Positions 32,468 to 41,600 of a stretch of DNA of 64,000 nucleotides are shown here, piece after piece. The position numbers were made by a program, and so were the translations under genes. The DNA comes from Ardenticatena sp. (lineage in GTDB: Bacteria > Chloroflexota > Anaerolineae > Ardenticatenales > Ardenticatenaceae): positions 1-64,000 of the forward strand of contig WFOS01000022.1 in NCBI GenBank assembly GCA_015487975.1. Reading direction: 5' to 3'. Below the pieces are notes generated by a model. It was not told the DNA's origin. It did not search any database and was given only the letters and a program-made list of their open reading frames with translations. Numbering within the stretch: the first letter of the stretch is position 1; each line of letters opens with the position of its first letter.

Positions 32468-34048
32468 ATGAACGACAATTTATCGTCATGGCGACGTCAT
32501 GGGTTGGTGATTGGTGCTTTGGTTGTTTTGATTTTGTTCAGCACCATTTTGGTACAAGGGTGCCGCATCGAACGTGCTCCCAACCCGGAAGCAAATGAGG
32601 GTGAAGCGGGCGGCAATGTCGTCCGTGCAGATACACAATCAACAAGCGAAGTGCTGCGTGTGGTTGCGGTGACCCCGCTTGCCGAACCGACAGCCGAAAT
32701 GGTGTCGCTCGAGGGAATTGGGGGCCCCGACACAATGGCAGCCACTGCCGAAGAAACTACATCGCTGCCCCCACTTTCCGAAGGGGCGCTCAACTACACC
32801 ATCACCGCCGGGGATACGCTTTACGGCATTGCCGAGCGGTTCGATGTCAGTGTCGAAGCCATTCTGGCCTACAACAACATCGAGAACCCCGACAGTTTGC
32901 AGGTCGGTGATGTGTTGCTCATTCCTCAGGGTTCCCAGGCAACTGTAACCCCCACACCTGTCGAATCGCCCGATGGAACACCGGTGGTGGTCATTCGTGT
33001 GCCCGAAGTGGACGAATCACTTGCCACGATTCACTACGTCAAAGCGGGCGAAACCCTGAGCGAAATCGCTGCCCAATATGACACAACCGTGGATGTCATT
33101 ATGGCGGCGAACGGGTTGACCCCCGAAACGCAATTGATTGCAGGTGAGCCGCTCATCATTCCGAAAAACCCACTGTATGTGACGCCCATGCCCACACGCA
33201 CCCCCATTCCCACGGTCGAAGTTTCGACACCGACGCCAACGCCGCTCTCGTTGTTGGCGATGCTCGAACCATCACCAACGCCCATTCCGCCAACACCAAC
33301 GCCCATTGTGTATGAAGTGCGAGCGGGTGATACGCCTTCCAAAATTGCCAAAGCCTATGGCATCACCGTCGATCAACTGCTGGCGGCAAACCCACGGCTG
33401 AGCCCCACCCGCATGCGCATTGGCGACAAAGTGCTAATTCCGCAAAGCCAGAACGTGGCCGTGGCAGCTGAACCGACACCGACCCCAACGCCCATTATCG
33501 TTTTCAATACCTACACCGTGCGTGAAGGCGATTCCCCAAAAAGCATTGCTACCCGCTTCAAGGTAGCAGTGGATGCGCTGCTTTCGTTCAACAACCTGGA
33601 AAACGCCGACGCGGAACTGGAACCGGGAAGTACGCTGCGCATTCCCATTGGCACGCCCACACCAACACCGACGCCGACACCGTTGCCCACGGCAACGCCC
33701 ATGCCGCGCCTTCCATACGCTGCACCTGTCCCATTGATGCCCATCGAGGGCAGCCGTATCAGCGGTGATACACCGGTTGTGCTCTCCTGGACCTCGTCGG
33801 GGATTCTGGGTGAAGACATGGAATACGTGGTGCGCCTGCGCTATGTGCGTGCCGGGCAGGTTGTCCACAGCGAAACGTTTGCCACCCGCGCCACATCGCT
33901 GCGCCTGCCCCCTGAAATCAAGCCCGCACGTCCTACGCTGGTTCGCTGGAATGTACTCATCGTGCAACGCAGGCAGCACAATGGCGAGGAAATGTTGCAA
34001 GCGGTAAGCCCGCTGAGCGAGCACCGCGAATTCTACTGGATGCCATAA
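32468..34048 (+). CDS. Exported protein with four LysM domains
   Basis: 526 residues. The N-terminal hydrophobic segment (GLVIGALVVLILFSTILVQGC) may be a lipoprotein signal ending at Cys, though the -2 residue Gln is atypical. Four LysM modules follow, each with the xGDTLxxIA core: YTITAGDTLYGIAERF, HYVKAGETLSEIAAQY, YEVRAGDTPSKIAKAY and YTVREGDSPKSIATRF, separated by Pro/Thr linkers. A C-terminal beta domain (VVLSWTSSGILGEDMEYVVRLRY...) ends the protein. LysM repeats bind peptidoglycan or other GlcNAc polymers, so this is probably a cell-wall-anchored protein. A terminator follows the stop. Confidence 0.9.
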   Translation: MNDNLSSWRRHGLVIGALVVLILFSTILVQGCRIERAPNPEANEGEAGGNVVRADTQSTSEVLRVVAVTPLAEPTAEMVSLEGIGGPDTMAATAEETTSLPPLSEGALNYTITAGDTLYGIAERFDVSVEAILAYNNIENPDSLQVGDVLLIPQGSQATVTPTPVESPDGTPVVVIRVPEVDESLATIHYVKAGETLSEIAAQYDTTVDVIMAANGLTPETQLIAGEPLIIPKNPLYVTPMPTRTPIPTVEVSTPTPTPLSLLAMLEPSPTPIPPTPTPIVYEVRAGDTPSKIAKAYGITVDQLLAANPRLSPTRMRIGDKVLIPQSQNVAVAAEPTPTPTPIIVFNTYTVREGDSPKSIATRFKVAVDALLSFNNLENADAELEPGSTLRIPIGTPTPTPTPTPLPTATPMPRLPYAAPVPLMPIEGSRISGDTPVVLSWTSSGILGEDMEYVVRLRYVRAGQVVHSETFATRATSLRLPPEIKPARPTLVRWNVLIVQRRQHNGEEMLQAVSPLSEHREFYWMP

Positions 34049-34070
34049 CCAACAAGAAACAAGAGGTCAC

Positions 34071-34098
34071 ACCGGAGCCGATATCTGGCTCCGGTTTT
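34071..34098 (+). terminator. Terminator of the LysM-repeat gene
   Basis: ACCGGAGCC (34071-34079) and GGCTCCGGT (34087-34095) form a 9-bp stem with a 7-nt loop followed by TTT. Confidence 0.85.
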
Positions 34099-34119
34099 GT
34101 CTGTCATCAGGAGGAGGAT

Positions 34120-34935
34120 GTGGCGCATTGGCCAGGACTGACGCTTCTGCCCACAGCACTACGCGAAGAGATAGGCAAAACGCCTACCCCCAACGACCAA
34201 CTGGCGTTGACGCTTACCGTGCTCAAACAACCACGGCATGTACTCTGTGTGGGCGCAGCAGCGCTCGCTATAGCCCCCTGGGTTGCGGGTGTACTCGTTA
34301 CATCTCGTTCGCTCGTTCTGGTCGATCCCGATGCCGACCGTCTCAGCACGCTGACCTGGACACTGACCCTCGGTGAACGTGCGCATGTGGTAGAGGGGTG
34401 GCACGGCAATGCCACCACCGTTCTTCCCACGCTGGAATACACCTACGACCTGGCGTTTGTGGACACAACGCATGCCGCAGTCTGGGAACAGATTGCACGT
34501 CGCACTCGCATTGGGGGGGCTGTGGTCGCATTGGGTGACCAAGCCACACCTGCTCCCTTCCAGGAACGACAGACTTGGCTTGCGACAACGTTGCGTCACA
34601 CCACCGCGGCCCTCTTCGTGCGTGCCCGCGATGCGTCGTGGTTCACGAACGCGCCCCGCCCATTCTTGGCCATCATGCGGCTCGCATTGGGGAAACAGGT
34701 CTGGGCAGGCGACGAGAATGCCCGCATTCTTGTCGAAGCCATCGCCGCCGATGCCACTTCACCACCATTGTTCGCCACACCCCCCACGCCCGAGACACTG
34801 CTGGTGTGCGGCTCTGCCTGCCAACCTGCCACCTGGCCATCGGGGGCACGCTGGCTCACCTGGGGGCCCCCACCATTCCCGCCCCTTTTCGCATTGACCG
34901 ATGAAGCAACCATCTGGGCGGGCGTCGTTCCCTGA
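34120..34935 (+). CDS. Methyltransferase-fold protein of unknown function
   Basis: A 271-residue soluble protein. The middle resembles a class I SAM methyltransferase: HVLCVGAAALAIA in place of the Gly-rich motif I, SLVLVDPDADRL as the acidic end of strand 2, and YTYDLAFVDTT as motif IV. The glycine pattern is degenerate, so cofactor binding is uncertain. The last 60 residues are Pro/Thr/Ala-rich. Start GTG 34120 has AGGAGGAGG 2-10 nt upstream. It lies 68 bp before the 3-hydroxybutyryl-CoA dehydrogenase gene. I cannot name its role. Confidence 0.6.
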   Translation: MAHWPGLTLLPTALREEIGKTPTPNDQLALTLTVLKQPRHVLCVGAAALAIAPWVAGVLVTSRSLVLVDPDADRLSTLTWTLTLGERAHVVEGWHGNATTVLPTLEYTYDLAFVDTTHAAVWEQIARRTRIGGAVVALGDQATPAPFQERQTWLATTLRHTTAALFVRARDASWFTNAPRPFLAIMRLALGKQVWAGDENARILVEAIAADATSPPLFATPPTPETLLVCGSACQPATWPSGARWLTWGPPPFPPLFALTDEATIWAGVVP

Positions 34936-35003
34936 GGCGCTTGTCCTTCTGCCACTTCGTGGTACAAACCTGCCGAAAACCGAATCTCACAAGGAGGTGA
35001 CAG

Positions 35004-35864
35004 ATGACGATTCAGACCGTTGGTGTTGTCGGCTGTGGGCAAATGGGCAGTGGCATTGCCGAAGTCGTTGCCCGCAGTGGATATCGCGTCATTGTGCGCG
35101 AAGTGAACGATACGTTGCTCGAACGTGGGCGAGAACGCATTCGCGCCAGCCTGGAACGGGCATTGAAAAAGGGCAAACTCTCACAAGAAGAGATGGAGAC
35201 CGCATGGGAACGTCTGACGTTCACCACATCACTGGACGACATGCACACGTGCGACCTGGTCATCGAAGCCATCGTCGAAAACAAAGAAGCCAAGCAAGAA
35301 CTGTTTGCCGCCCTGGACAGCATCACCCCTGCTCATACCATCCTGGCGAGCAACACTTCTTCGATCAGTATTACCGCCATCGCCGCCGCAACCAGCGAAG
35401 CACGCCGCCCGCAGGTGTTGGGAATGCACTTCTTCAATCCCGTCCCGGTCATGCCCCTGCTCGAACTAGTGCGCGGACTTGAAACCACCGACGAAACCCT
35501 GGCAACCGCCCGTGCATTTGGCGAATCACTGGGCAAAACCATCATCGTTGCCAAAGACAATCCTGGCTTCATCGTCAACCTGCTGCTCGTTCCCTACCTG
35601 CTGGATGCCATTCGCTGGCTTGAACATGGCCTTGCAAGCCGTGAAGACATCGATACAGGCGTCGAACTCGGGTTGAACCACCCTATGGGCCCCTACGAAC
35701 TGTCCGACTTCATTGGGTTGGATACCCTGCTCTTCATCGCCGATGCCATGTACGAGGAATTTCGCGACCCCCGCTACGCCGCGCCGCCACTCCTGCGCCG
35801 CATGGTCGCCGCTGGGCATTTGGGGCGCAAGAGCGGGCGCGGCTTCTACGACTATCGCCAGTAA
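35004..35864 (+). CDS. hbd: 3-hydroxybutyryl-CoA dehydrogenase
   Basis: A 286-residue soluble dehydrogenase with the NAD site VVGCGQMGSGIAEVVARSGY, catalytic His in MHFFNPVPVMPLLELV, NPGFIVNLLLVPYLL and the C-terminal GLNHPMGPYELSDFIGLD, all typical of Hbd/PaaH proteins. It oxidises 3-hydroxybutyryl-CoA or reduces acetoacetyl-CoA in beta-oxidation or butyrate metabolism. A strong AAGGAGGTGA SD precedes the ATG. A hairpin terminator follows. Confidence 0.95.
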   Translation: MTIQTVGVVGCGQMGSGIAEVVARSGYRVIVREVNDTLLERGRERIRASLERALKKGKLSQEEMETAWERLTFTTSLDDMHTCDLVIEAIVENKEAKQELFAALDSITPAHTILASNTSSISITAIAAATSEARRPQVLGMHFFNPVPVMPLLELVRGLETTDETLATARAFGESLGKTIIVAKDNPGFIVNLLLVPYLLDAIRWLEHGLASREDIDTGVELGLNHPMGPYELSDFIGLDTLLFIADAMYEEFRDPRYAAPPLLRRMVAAGHLGRKSGRGFYDYRQ

Positions 35865-35872
35865 TGCCTCTA

Positions 35873-35902
35873 CGCCAGCCAGGTGGACATGCCTGGCTGG
35901 CG
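35873..35902 (+). terminator. Terminator after hbd
   Basis: CGCCAGCCAGG (35873-35883) and CCTGGCTGGCG (35892-35902) form an 11-bp stem with an 8-nt loop, then TTCTTC. Confidence 0.75.
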
Positions 35903-35949
35903 TTCTTCACATATGACGAATAATGGAAGAAGCAGCACGCCTTTTGTAC

Positions 35950-35978
35950 TTGCCCACTCTGCCAGCCTTTGATAGAAT
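35950..35978 (+). promoter_or_regulatory. Candidate dnaA promoter
   Basis: TTGCCC (35950-35955), 17-bp spacer, TAGAAT (35973-35978). The start near 35985 gives a leader of about 170 nt that contains the inverted pair TTGTGC (36019-36024) and GCACAA (36031-36036). No TTATCCACA-like DnaA box is visible between 35864 and 36157. Confidence 0.6.
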
Positions 35979-36156
35979 GCCGCTGCTCAGGAGTTTGCTC
36001 CACATAGATAGCAACGCGTTGTGCATTGCTGCACAAGATGCGTTTTTTTTACCCTTCGCCAGGAACTGTCTGAACTCTGTGTGTACATTCTTTTTGGGGG
36101 AGATTGTGTCTGCTCATCAGATGAGATGGCTGAGCAGAGCGTAGTGAGGTGTCGCC

Positions 36157-37542
36157 TTGAATACAAACAATCAGGAGTATACGCGTCTTTGGAGTGCCGC
36201 TTTGGGCGATTTGCAACTGCAAATGGCCCCCTCGACGTTCGATACGTGGATGAAAGGAACCCAACTCCTGGAAGTGCGTGAAGATGGCACATTCGTCATC
36301 GGCGCACCGACCATCTACGCCGTCGAATGGTTGCAAAATCGACTGGCGCCACTGATTGCCCAAACCCTGGAACGACATGTTGGCCAACCAGTCGCGCTTT
36401 CTTTTACCCTGCTGAAACAAAACGAAACGCAAACCACCGAACAGGTGGATGATTTCTTCACCATCCCCGAACCCGCATCGGCGCCGAAGCCCAATGGGCA
36501 TCACACCGACAACGAGCCTGTCTTGGGCGACCCACTGCAACCACGCTACACGTTCTCCACGTTCATCGTGGGCGCCAGCAACCGCCTGGCACATGCAGCG
36601 GCGCTGGCTGTGGCCGAACGTCCCGCTCAGGCGTACAATCCACTGTTCATTTATGGGGGCGTCGGGTTGGGGAAAACCCACCTGCTTCACGCCATCGGGC
36701 ATGAAACGCGTAAACGAGGGCTGCGCACGGTCTACATCACGTCGGAACGCTTCACGAACGAACTGATTGCTGATATTCGCACACAAAATACGGAGGCGTT
36801 CCGCCAGCGCTACCGCAACGTGGACGTCCTCTTGATTGACGACATTCAATTCATTGCCGGCAAGGAAAGTACGCAAGAAGAATTTTTCCACACGTTCAAT
36901 ACCCTGCATGCCGCCAACAAGCAAATCGTGCTGAGCAGCGACCGCCCACCACGCGCCATTGTGCTGCTGGAAGAACGTCTGCGTTCGCGCTTCGAAGGTG
37001 GGTTGGTCTGCGATATTGCCCCACCCGACCTGGAAACACGCATCGCCATTTTGCAGGCCAAAGCCGAAACGCAGCCCATCCGCGTGCCGTCTCAGGTCAT
37101 CCAGTTGATTGCCCAGCGCGTCCAGAGCAACATTCGTGAACTGGAAGGGGCATTGACACGTGTTGTCGCATACGCCCAATTTGGGCACCAGCCGCTCACG
37201 GTGGAACTGACCGAGCGCGTCTTGCGCGACATTTTGGATCGCCCCACTCATATCGACCTTGACATGGTGATTCAGGAGACAGCGCGCCATTTTGGCGTTT
37301 CGGTGGACGATTTGAAAGGGAAATCGCGGCGCAAAGAGATTGCTCTGGCGCGGCAAGTGGCCATGTACCTGGCACGTGAAGAAACCGATGCCGCCCTGGC
37401 AGCCATCGGTGCGGCGCTCGGTGGCCGTGACCACTCGACAGTGCTGTACGGCCACGAGAAGATTGCCAAAGCCATCGAAGCCGATGACCAGTTGCGGCGC
37501 GAAGTGCTGAGCATTCGCGAACGCCTCTACAACAAGAGTTGA
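36157..37542 (+). CDS. dnaA: Chromosomal replication initiator protein DnaA
   Basis: 461 residues with all four DnaA domains: N-terminal domain I (WSAALGDLQLQMAPSTFDTWMKG), a variable linker, the AAA+ domain with Walker A GGVGLGKTHLLHAIG and Walker B VLLIDDIQFI, and domain IV with the DNA-binding helix-turn-helix GRDHSTVLYGHEKI. The start is TTG 36157, with GAGGTG 6 nt upstream. dnaN and recF are not nearby and dnaE faces it instead, so this dnaA is outside the classic dnaA-dnaN-recF cluster. The final 33 bp before LYNKS are duplicated about 1.05 kb downstream. Confidence 0.97.
   Translation: MNTNNQEYTRLWSAALGDLQLQMAPSTFDTWMKGTQLLEVREDGTFVIGAPTIYAVEWLQNRLAPLIAQTLERHVGQPVALSFTLLKQNETQTTEQVDDFFTIPEPASAPKPNGHHTDNEPVLGDPLQPRYTFSTFIVGASNRLAHAAALAVAERPAQAYNPLFIYGGVGLGKTHLLHAIGHETRKRGLRTVYITSERFTNELIADIRTQNTEAFRQRYRNVDVLLIDDIQFIAGKESTQEEFFHTFNTLHAANKQIVLSSDRPPRAIVLLEERLRSRFEGGLVCDIAPPDLETRIAILQAKAETQPIRVPSQVIQLIAQRVQSNIRELEGALTRVVAYAQFGHQPLTVELTERVLRDILDRPTHIDLDMVIQETARHFGVSVDDLKGKSRRKEIALARQVAMYLAREETDAALAAIGAALGGRDHSTVLYGHEKIAKAIEADDQLRREVLSIRERLYNKS
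37494..37526 (+). repeat. Left copy of 33-bp direct repeat (dnaA 3' end)
   Basis: Inside dnaA, encoding RREVLSIRER. It matches 38543-38575 at 31 of 33 positions, with the last 23 bp identical (from GTGCTGAG to AACGCCT). It marks the left edge of the insert carrying the nucleotidyltransferase gene. Confidence 0.9.
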
Positions 37543-37604
37543 GCCGAGGACAACATGTGCTTTCTCAAACCGTTGCACGCTATACGATTCGCGGCAGATT
37601 GAGA

Positions 37605-37683
37605 GGTGATACACTTTCGCTCTCCCCATCAGGCTCTTGAATTGTATCACCCGCTTCGGCACCTCACTTGTCTGCCGAAGCGG
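37605..37683. repeat. Two stem-loop structures between dnaA and the nucleotidyltransferase gene
   Basis: GGTGATACA (37605-37613) is inverted as TGTATCACC (37643-37651), 29 nt apart. Directly after, CCGCTTCGGCA (37651-37661) pairs with TGCCGAAGCGG (37673-37683), an 11-bp stem with 11-nt loop. No T-run follows either. A TATACT box at 37696-37701 could drive the next gene. The rest of 37543-37718 shows no gene. Confidence 0.7.
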
Positions 37684-37718
37684 TACGTGTTGCGCTATAC
37701 TGGGGAAGAGGTTGAGTA

Positions 37719-38384
37719 ATGTTGAAAACGCTTGAAGAGATAGGGCATATTGTTCAAAATGCTATTCTTTTCAACCCCCGTCATTGGAGAAACGAGGCGA
37801 TGGATTTTGCTGCGGGCGCTTCCCCAGTGGAAGCGGTAAAACGCTTATTTGCGTTGTTAGAGACACGCAAGATCGATTATGTTTTGGTTGGCGGTATTGC
37901 CTTACTCTACTATGTCGAAGGACGGAACACGCAAGATTTGGATTTGGTGTTGGCTGTCAAAGACTTGGAAAGATTGCCAGAGGTTGAGATCATAGAACGG
38001 GACGTTTACTTTGCACGAGGGCTGTTTGAGGGTGTACAAGTGGACTTTTGGCTGAACACCAATCCTTTGTTCCGGCGAGTGCAAAAGGAATTTGCCAGCC
38101 GCGTCCAATTCTTGGGGCACGCAGTAAGAGTAGGTACGGTAGAAGGATTGTTGTTGCTCAAGATGTATGCACTCCCCTCATTGTATAGGCAAGGGGATTT
38201 TAGCCGGGTAAGTTTGTACGAGAGTGACATTGCAACCCTGATGTATACGTATGAACCGGACATGGACAGACTCGTGGATGTTGTGAGTGAATATGTAAGT
38301 GCGGGTGATAGTGCATCGCTGCAAGATATTGTCGCGGAAATAAAGGAGCGTGTGAGACGATTCAAGAGGGAAAGGGATGCCTAA
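37719..38384 (+). CDS. Nucleotidyltransferase-fold protein (AbiEii/DUF6036-like)
   Basis: A 221-residue protein whose residues 45-85 carry a nucleotidyltransferase core: YVLVGGIALLYYVEGRNTQDLDLVLAV (GG motif, then R-N-T-x-D-L-D-L-V). This matches minimal NTases such as AbiEii-type toxin or DUF6036 proteins. No antitoxin-like partner gene is adjacent, so a toxin role is not established. The gene is visibly AT-richer than dnaA and dnaE and lies between the two copies of the dnaA 3'-end repeat, which suggests it was acquired. SD-like AGAGG precedes ATG 37719. Confidence 0.72.
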   Translation: MLKTLEEIGHIVQNAILFNPRHWRNEAMDFAAGASPVEAVKRLFALLETRKIDYVLVGGIALLYYVEGRNTQDLDLVLAVKDLERLPEVEIIERDVYFARGLFEGVQVDFWLNTNPLFRRVQKEFASRVQFLGHAVRVGTVEGLLLLKMYALPSLYRQGDFSRVSLYESDIATLMYTYEPDMDRLVDVVSEYVSAGDSASLQDIVAEIKERVRRFKRERDA

Positions 38385-38542
38385 GCCGTGCACAGCGGAC
38401 GCGGTTATACCGCGTACCAATGTGGGGGCGATTGTTGGACGGAACTCATACGCCAGCCATAGCAATTGGATGGCGACGTCGCTGATGAACAGGACCTATG
38501 TTCCACATTCGCACGGTCGACTTTTCGAAAGCCTGCGACCGA

Positions 38543-38575
38543 GCGACGCGACGTGCTGAGCATTCGCGAACGCCT
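38543..38575 (+). repeat. Right copy of 33-bp direct repeat (dnaA 3' end remnant)
   Basis: Matches 37494-37526 at 31 of 33 bases. In the same reading frame it still encodes RRDVLSIRERL, then diverges from DnaA. It lies about 20 bp before the terminator shared with dnaE, so the original dnaA tail or an att-like core may have been duplicated here. Confidence 0.9.
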
Positions 38576-38592
38576 TGAGCCACGAAGCATAC

Positions 38593-38624
38593 AAAAAACG
38601 GGCGCGAGATGCGCCCGTTTTTTT
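38593..38624. terminator. Bidirectional terminator at the dnaE 3' end
   Basis: ACGGGCGC (38598-38605) and GCGCCCGT (38611-38618) form an 8-bp stem with a 5-nt loop, with an A-run on the left and a T-run of seven on the right. It can stop dnaE on the minus strand and any plus-strand transcript through the island. Confidence 0.92.
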
Positions 38625-38646
38625 GCTACGCTCATGTGGCAAGAAG

Positions 38647-41600
38647 TTAGCCTGCGCGTTTGCGGCGGCGGCCATTTTCCTGCGCGAGTTGAACAACGTT
38701 CACACGGCAGCCAATGGCTTCACTTTCGAGCTGACGTTTCAGCTGGCGGCGAAATTGGGTACGCAGGCGTGGAAAATCCAGCAAAACGCACCGCCCATCG
38801 GGAAAGCGCATGCGCAGGTGAACGCGATCGTTGCCTTCGATGGCTTGCAAGGCTTCAAGCAGGCGGCGGAAGCGCTGCATATCCTGTTGCTCGTCGTTCG
38901 TGCGCGGGAACTCGATGCGCAGAAGATACGTGACCCCCTCGCGCAGATTGTCGCTGTTCTCGGTCGTGTGTACCTCGGCGGGCGTCGGTGGTGAGGCCTG
39001 TGCATCGGACATGTCAGGCGAGGGTGCGCTATCGTTCCACACAGCATCGGTGGAGGCTTCGGCAAGCGTGTGCGCCACTTTCGCACGGTAGGGTACAATC
39101 GAGTCCGCCAGCACGCTAAGGCTATCGTTGCGAGCATCCACCTTCCCACGCACGAACACCACGGCATCTGGTTCCAGAAACTCACGGCATTCGGCAAACG
39201 TGCGTGGGAAGACCACCACATCGGCTTCGCCTTGCAGGTCTTCCAGCGTGAGGAACGCCATTTGATCACCCTTGCGCGTGAAAATGGTGCGCATGTCCTT
39301 GATAAGCCCCGCCACAATCACTTCCTTGCCGATATCCTCTTCGCTCAATTCTCCACAAAAGTGAGTCGCTTCTTCACTCAGCACCCCAGCCAGCGCTTTG
39401 AGCGGGTGGCTGGAAACATACACGCCCAGCACCTCTTTTTCGTCGGCTAGTTTTTGCTTGGGGTCGGGAGAGGAAATGGGTGGCAAGTTCGCCAAAATGG
39501 ATTCATTGGCAACACGGCTACTCGTATCACTGGCAGCACCGAGCATGTCGAAGAGGCTCATTTGCCCAATGTCGGCAGCGGCGTGCACCTCGGCACTCAT
39601 CTGCATCATGCGGTCGAGCGCGGCCAACAGCGTGGCGCGTGGCGCGTCGGGTGCCACCTCCTGCATCAATGCGTCGAAGCACCCTGCTTTGATGAGGCAT
39701 TCCACCACACGGCGATTCAACTGGCGCAAATCCACACGGCGGCAGAAATCGTCGATACTGGTGAAAGGACCGTTGGCTTCACGCTCACGTAGGATGATGT
39801 CAATCGCACCTTCGCCAACATTCTTGATCGCGCCCAGACCGAAACGGATTGCCCAGCGGCGCGGGTCGGTCTTCGGCAACTCGTCCACATTTTCGGGTGG
39901 GTTGGGGTGTGGTTCGATTGTGAAATAGACGTGGCTCTTGTTGATGTCGGGTGGCAGCACTTCGATGCCTAGTCGGCGTGCCTCGGCGATGTACACAGCC
40001 ACCTTGTCGCTCTTGTGGCGTTCCACTGTGAGCAAGGCTGTGATGTATTCGACAGGGTAATGCGCTTTGAGGAAGGCTGTCTGACAGGTGATGACCGCAT
40101 AGTCGGCGGCGTGGCTCTTGTTGAACCCATATCGTGCGAAGAATTCGATGTCGGCGTAAATGGCGCGAGCCGTTTCTTCGGGAATGCCATTTTCGACGCA
40201 CCCTTCTACGAAGATTTTGCGGTGGCGCTCGATTTCTTTCTCTTTCTTTTTCGCCACAGCGCGGCGCATCAAGTCAGCATCACCAGGCGTGTAGCCAGCC
40301 AGCTGCGAGGCAATCTGAATGATCTGTTCCTGATAGACCACAATCCCGAATGTTTCGGCGAGGATGGGCTCCAGCATTGGGTGATGGTATTCGATCTCTT
40401 CCTCGCCATGCATGCGGCGGATGTAGTTCGGGATGTATTCCATGGGGCCCGGGCGGTAAAGTGAAATGGCAGCGATAATGTGCTCGAATTGCGAAGGCCG
40501 CATACCACGCAACACGTCGCGCATGCCTGCCGATTCCACCTGGAAGACGCCCGTCGTTTCCCCACGTGAGAGCAGGTCGTAGAGTTTTTTCACCTGTGCA
40601 TCTTTTTCGGGGTCGTCGGGGCAACGTTCATAGGGAATGTTTTGCAGGTTGTAGCGCACACCGTAGCGCTCTTCGATCAACTCGCATGCTTTGCGCATGA
40701 TGGTGAGCGTCGCCAGCCCCAGGAAGTCCACTTTGAGCAAGCCAATGCTTTCGAGGATTTCCATGGGCCATTGCGTGACCACACCTAGCCCCGAATCGTC
40801 CTGCTCGCCCTTTGTGGGACGGTGAAGCGGGCAGTATTCGACCAGCGGCTTATCGGAGATGATGACCCCCGCTGCGTGGGTGGAAGCGTGGCGTGCCAGC
40901 CCTTCCAGCTTCATGGCAGTGTCCACCAGTTCACGCACGCGGCTGTCTTTCTCGTAGCGTTCGGCAAATTCGGGGTTGTCGAAGGCTTCTTTCAACTTCA
41001 CCTTGGGGCCACTCGGCACCATCTTGGCAATGCGATCGACTTCTGCCACGCTCATGCCCAGTGCCCGCCCCACGTCACGAATGGCAGCACGCGCCCCCAT
41101 CGTCCCGAAGGTGATGATTTGCGCAACGTTTTCCACGCCATATTTCTGCACCGTGTAGGCCATCATCTCGGCGCGGCGGTCATCGGGAAAGTCCATATCG
41201 ATGTCGGGCATGCTGACACGCCCAGGGTTGAGGAACCGCTCGAAAATGAGGTTGTTTTTGAGCGGGTCAATCCCCGTAATGCCCAGGCAATACGCCACAA
41301 TGGACCCAGCCCCCGAGCCACGCACGTTCCACCAGATGTCATTTTCACGGGCAAAGCGACACAAATCCCACACGATGAGAAAGTAGGTATCGAAGCCCAT
41401 CTGGTGGATAACACGCAGCTCATGCTCGAAGCGCTGGCGCACTTCGGCGGTTTCGGCGCGATCGCCGTACCGTTCACGCAAGCCTCGTTCAGCCAGCTCG
41501 CGCAGGTACGTTTCGGCGGTGTAGCCTTCGGGCACGTCGAAGATAGGCAGGTGGTAGCCTTCGCTATCCAGGTTGACGTTGCACATTTCGGCGATGAGCA

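Noticed and set aside
33180..33720. Repeats within the LysM gene as a mobile or CRISPR-like array
   Set aside because: They are Pro/Thr linker codons and LysM modules, in frame with the protein, not spaced direct repeats.
36049..37662. 537-residue antisense frame over dnaA
   Set aside because: dnaA is certain on the plus strand, and this frame shows no recognisable motif.
38400..38414. CGCGGT-TAT-ACCGCG palindrome as a terminator
   Set aside because: Short stem and no T-run; may be chance.
38377..38559. Possible 60-residue protein after the nucleotidyltransferase gene
   Set aside because: No family similarity and it overlaps the repeat; the SD-like sequence is weak.
38466..38933. Open frame containing RRDVLSIRERL and running into dnaE antisense
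   Set aside because: Its start part is the dnaA repeat remnant, the rest is antisense to dnaE; not an independent gene.
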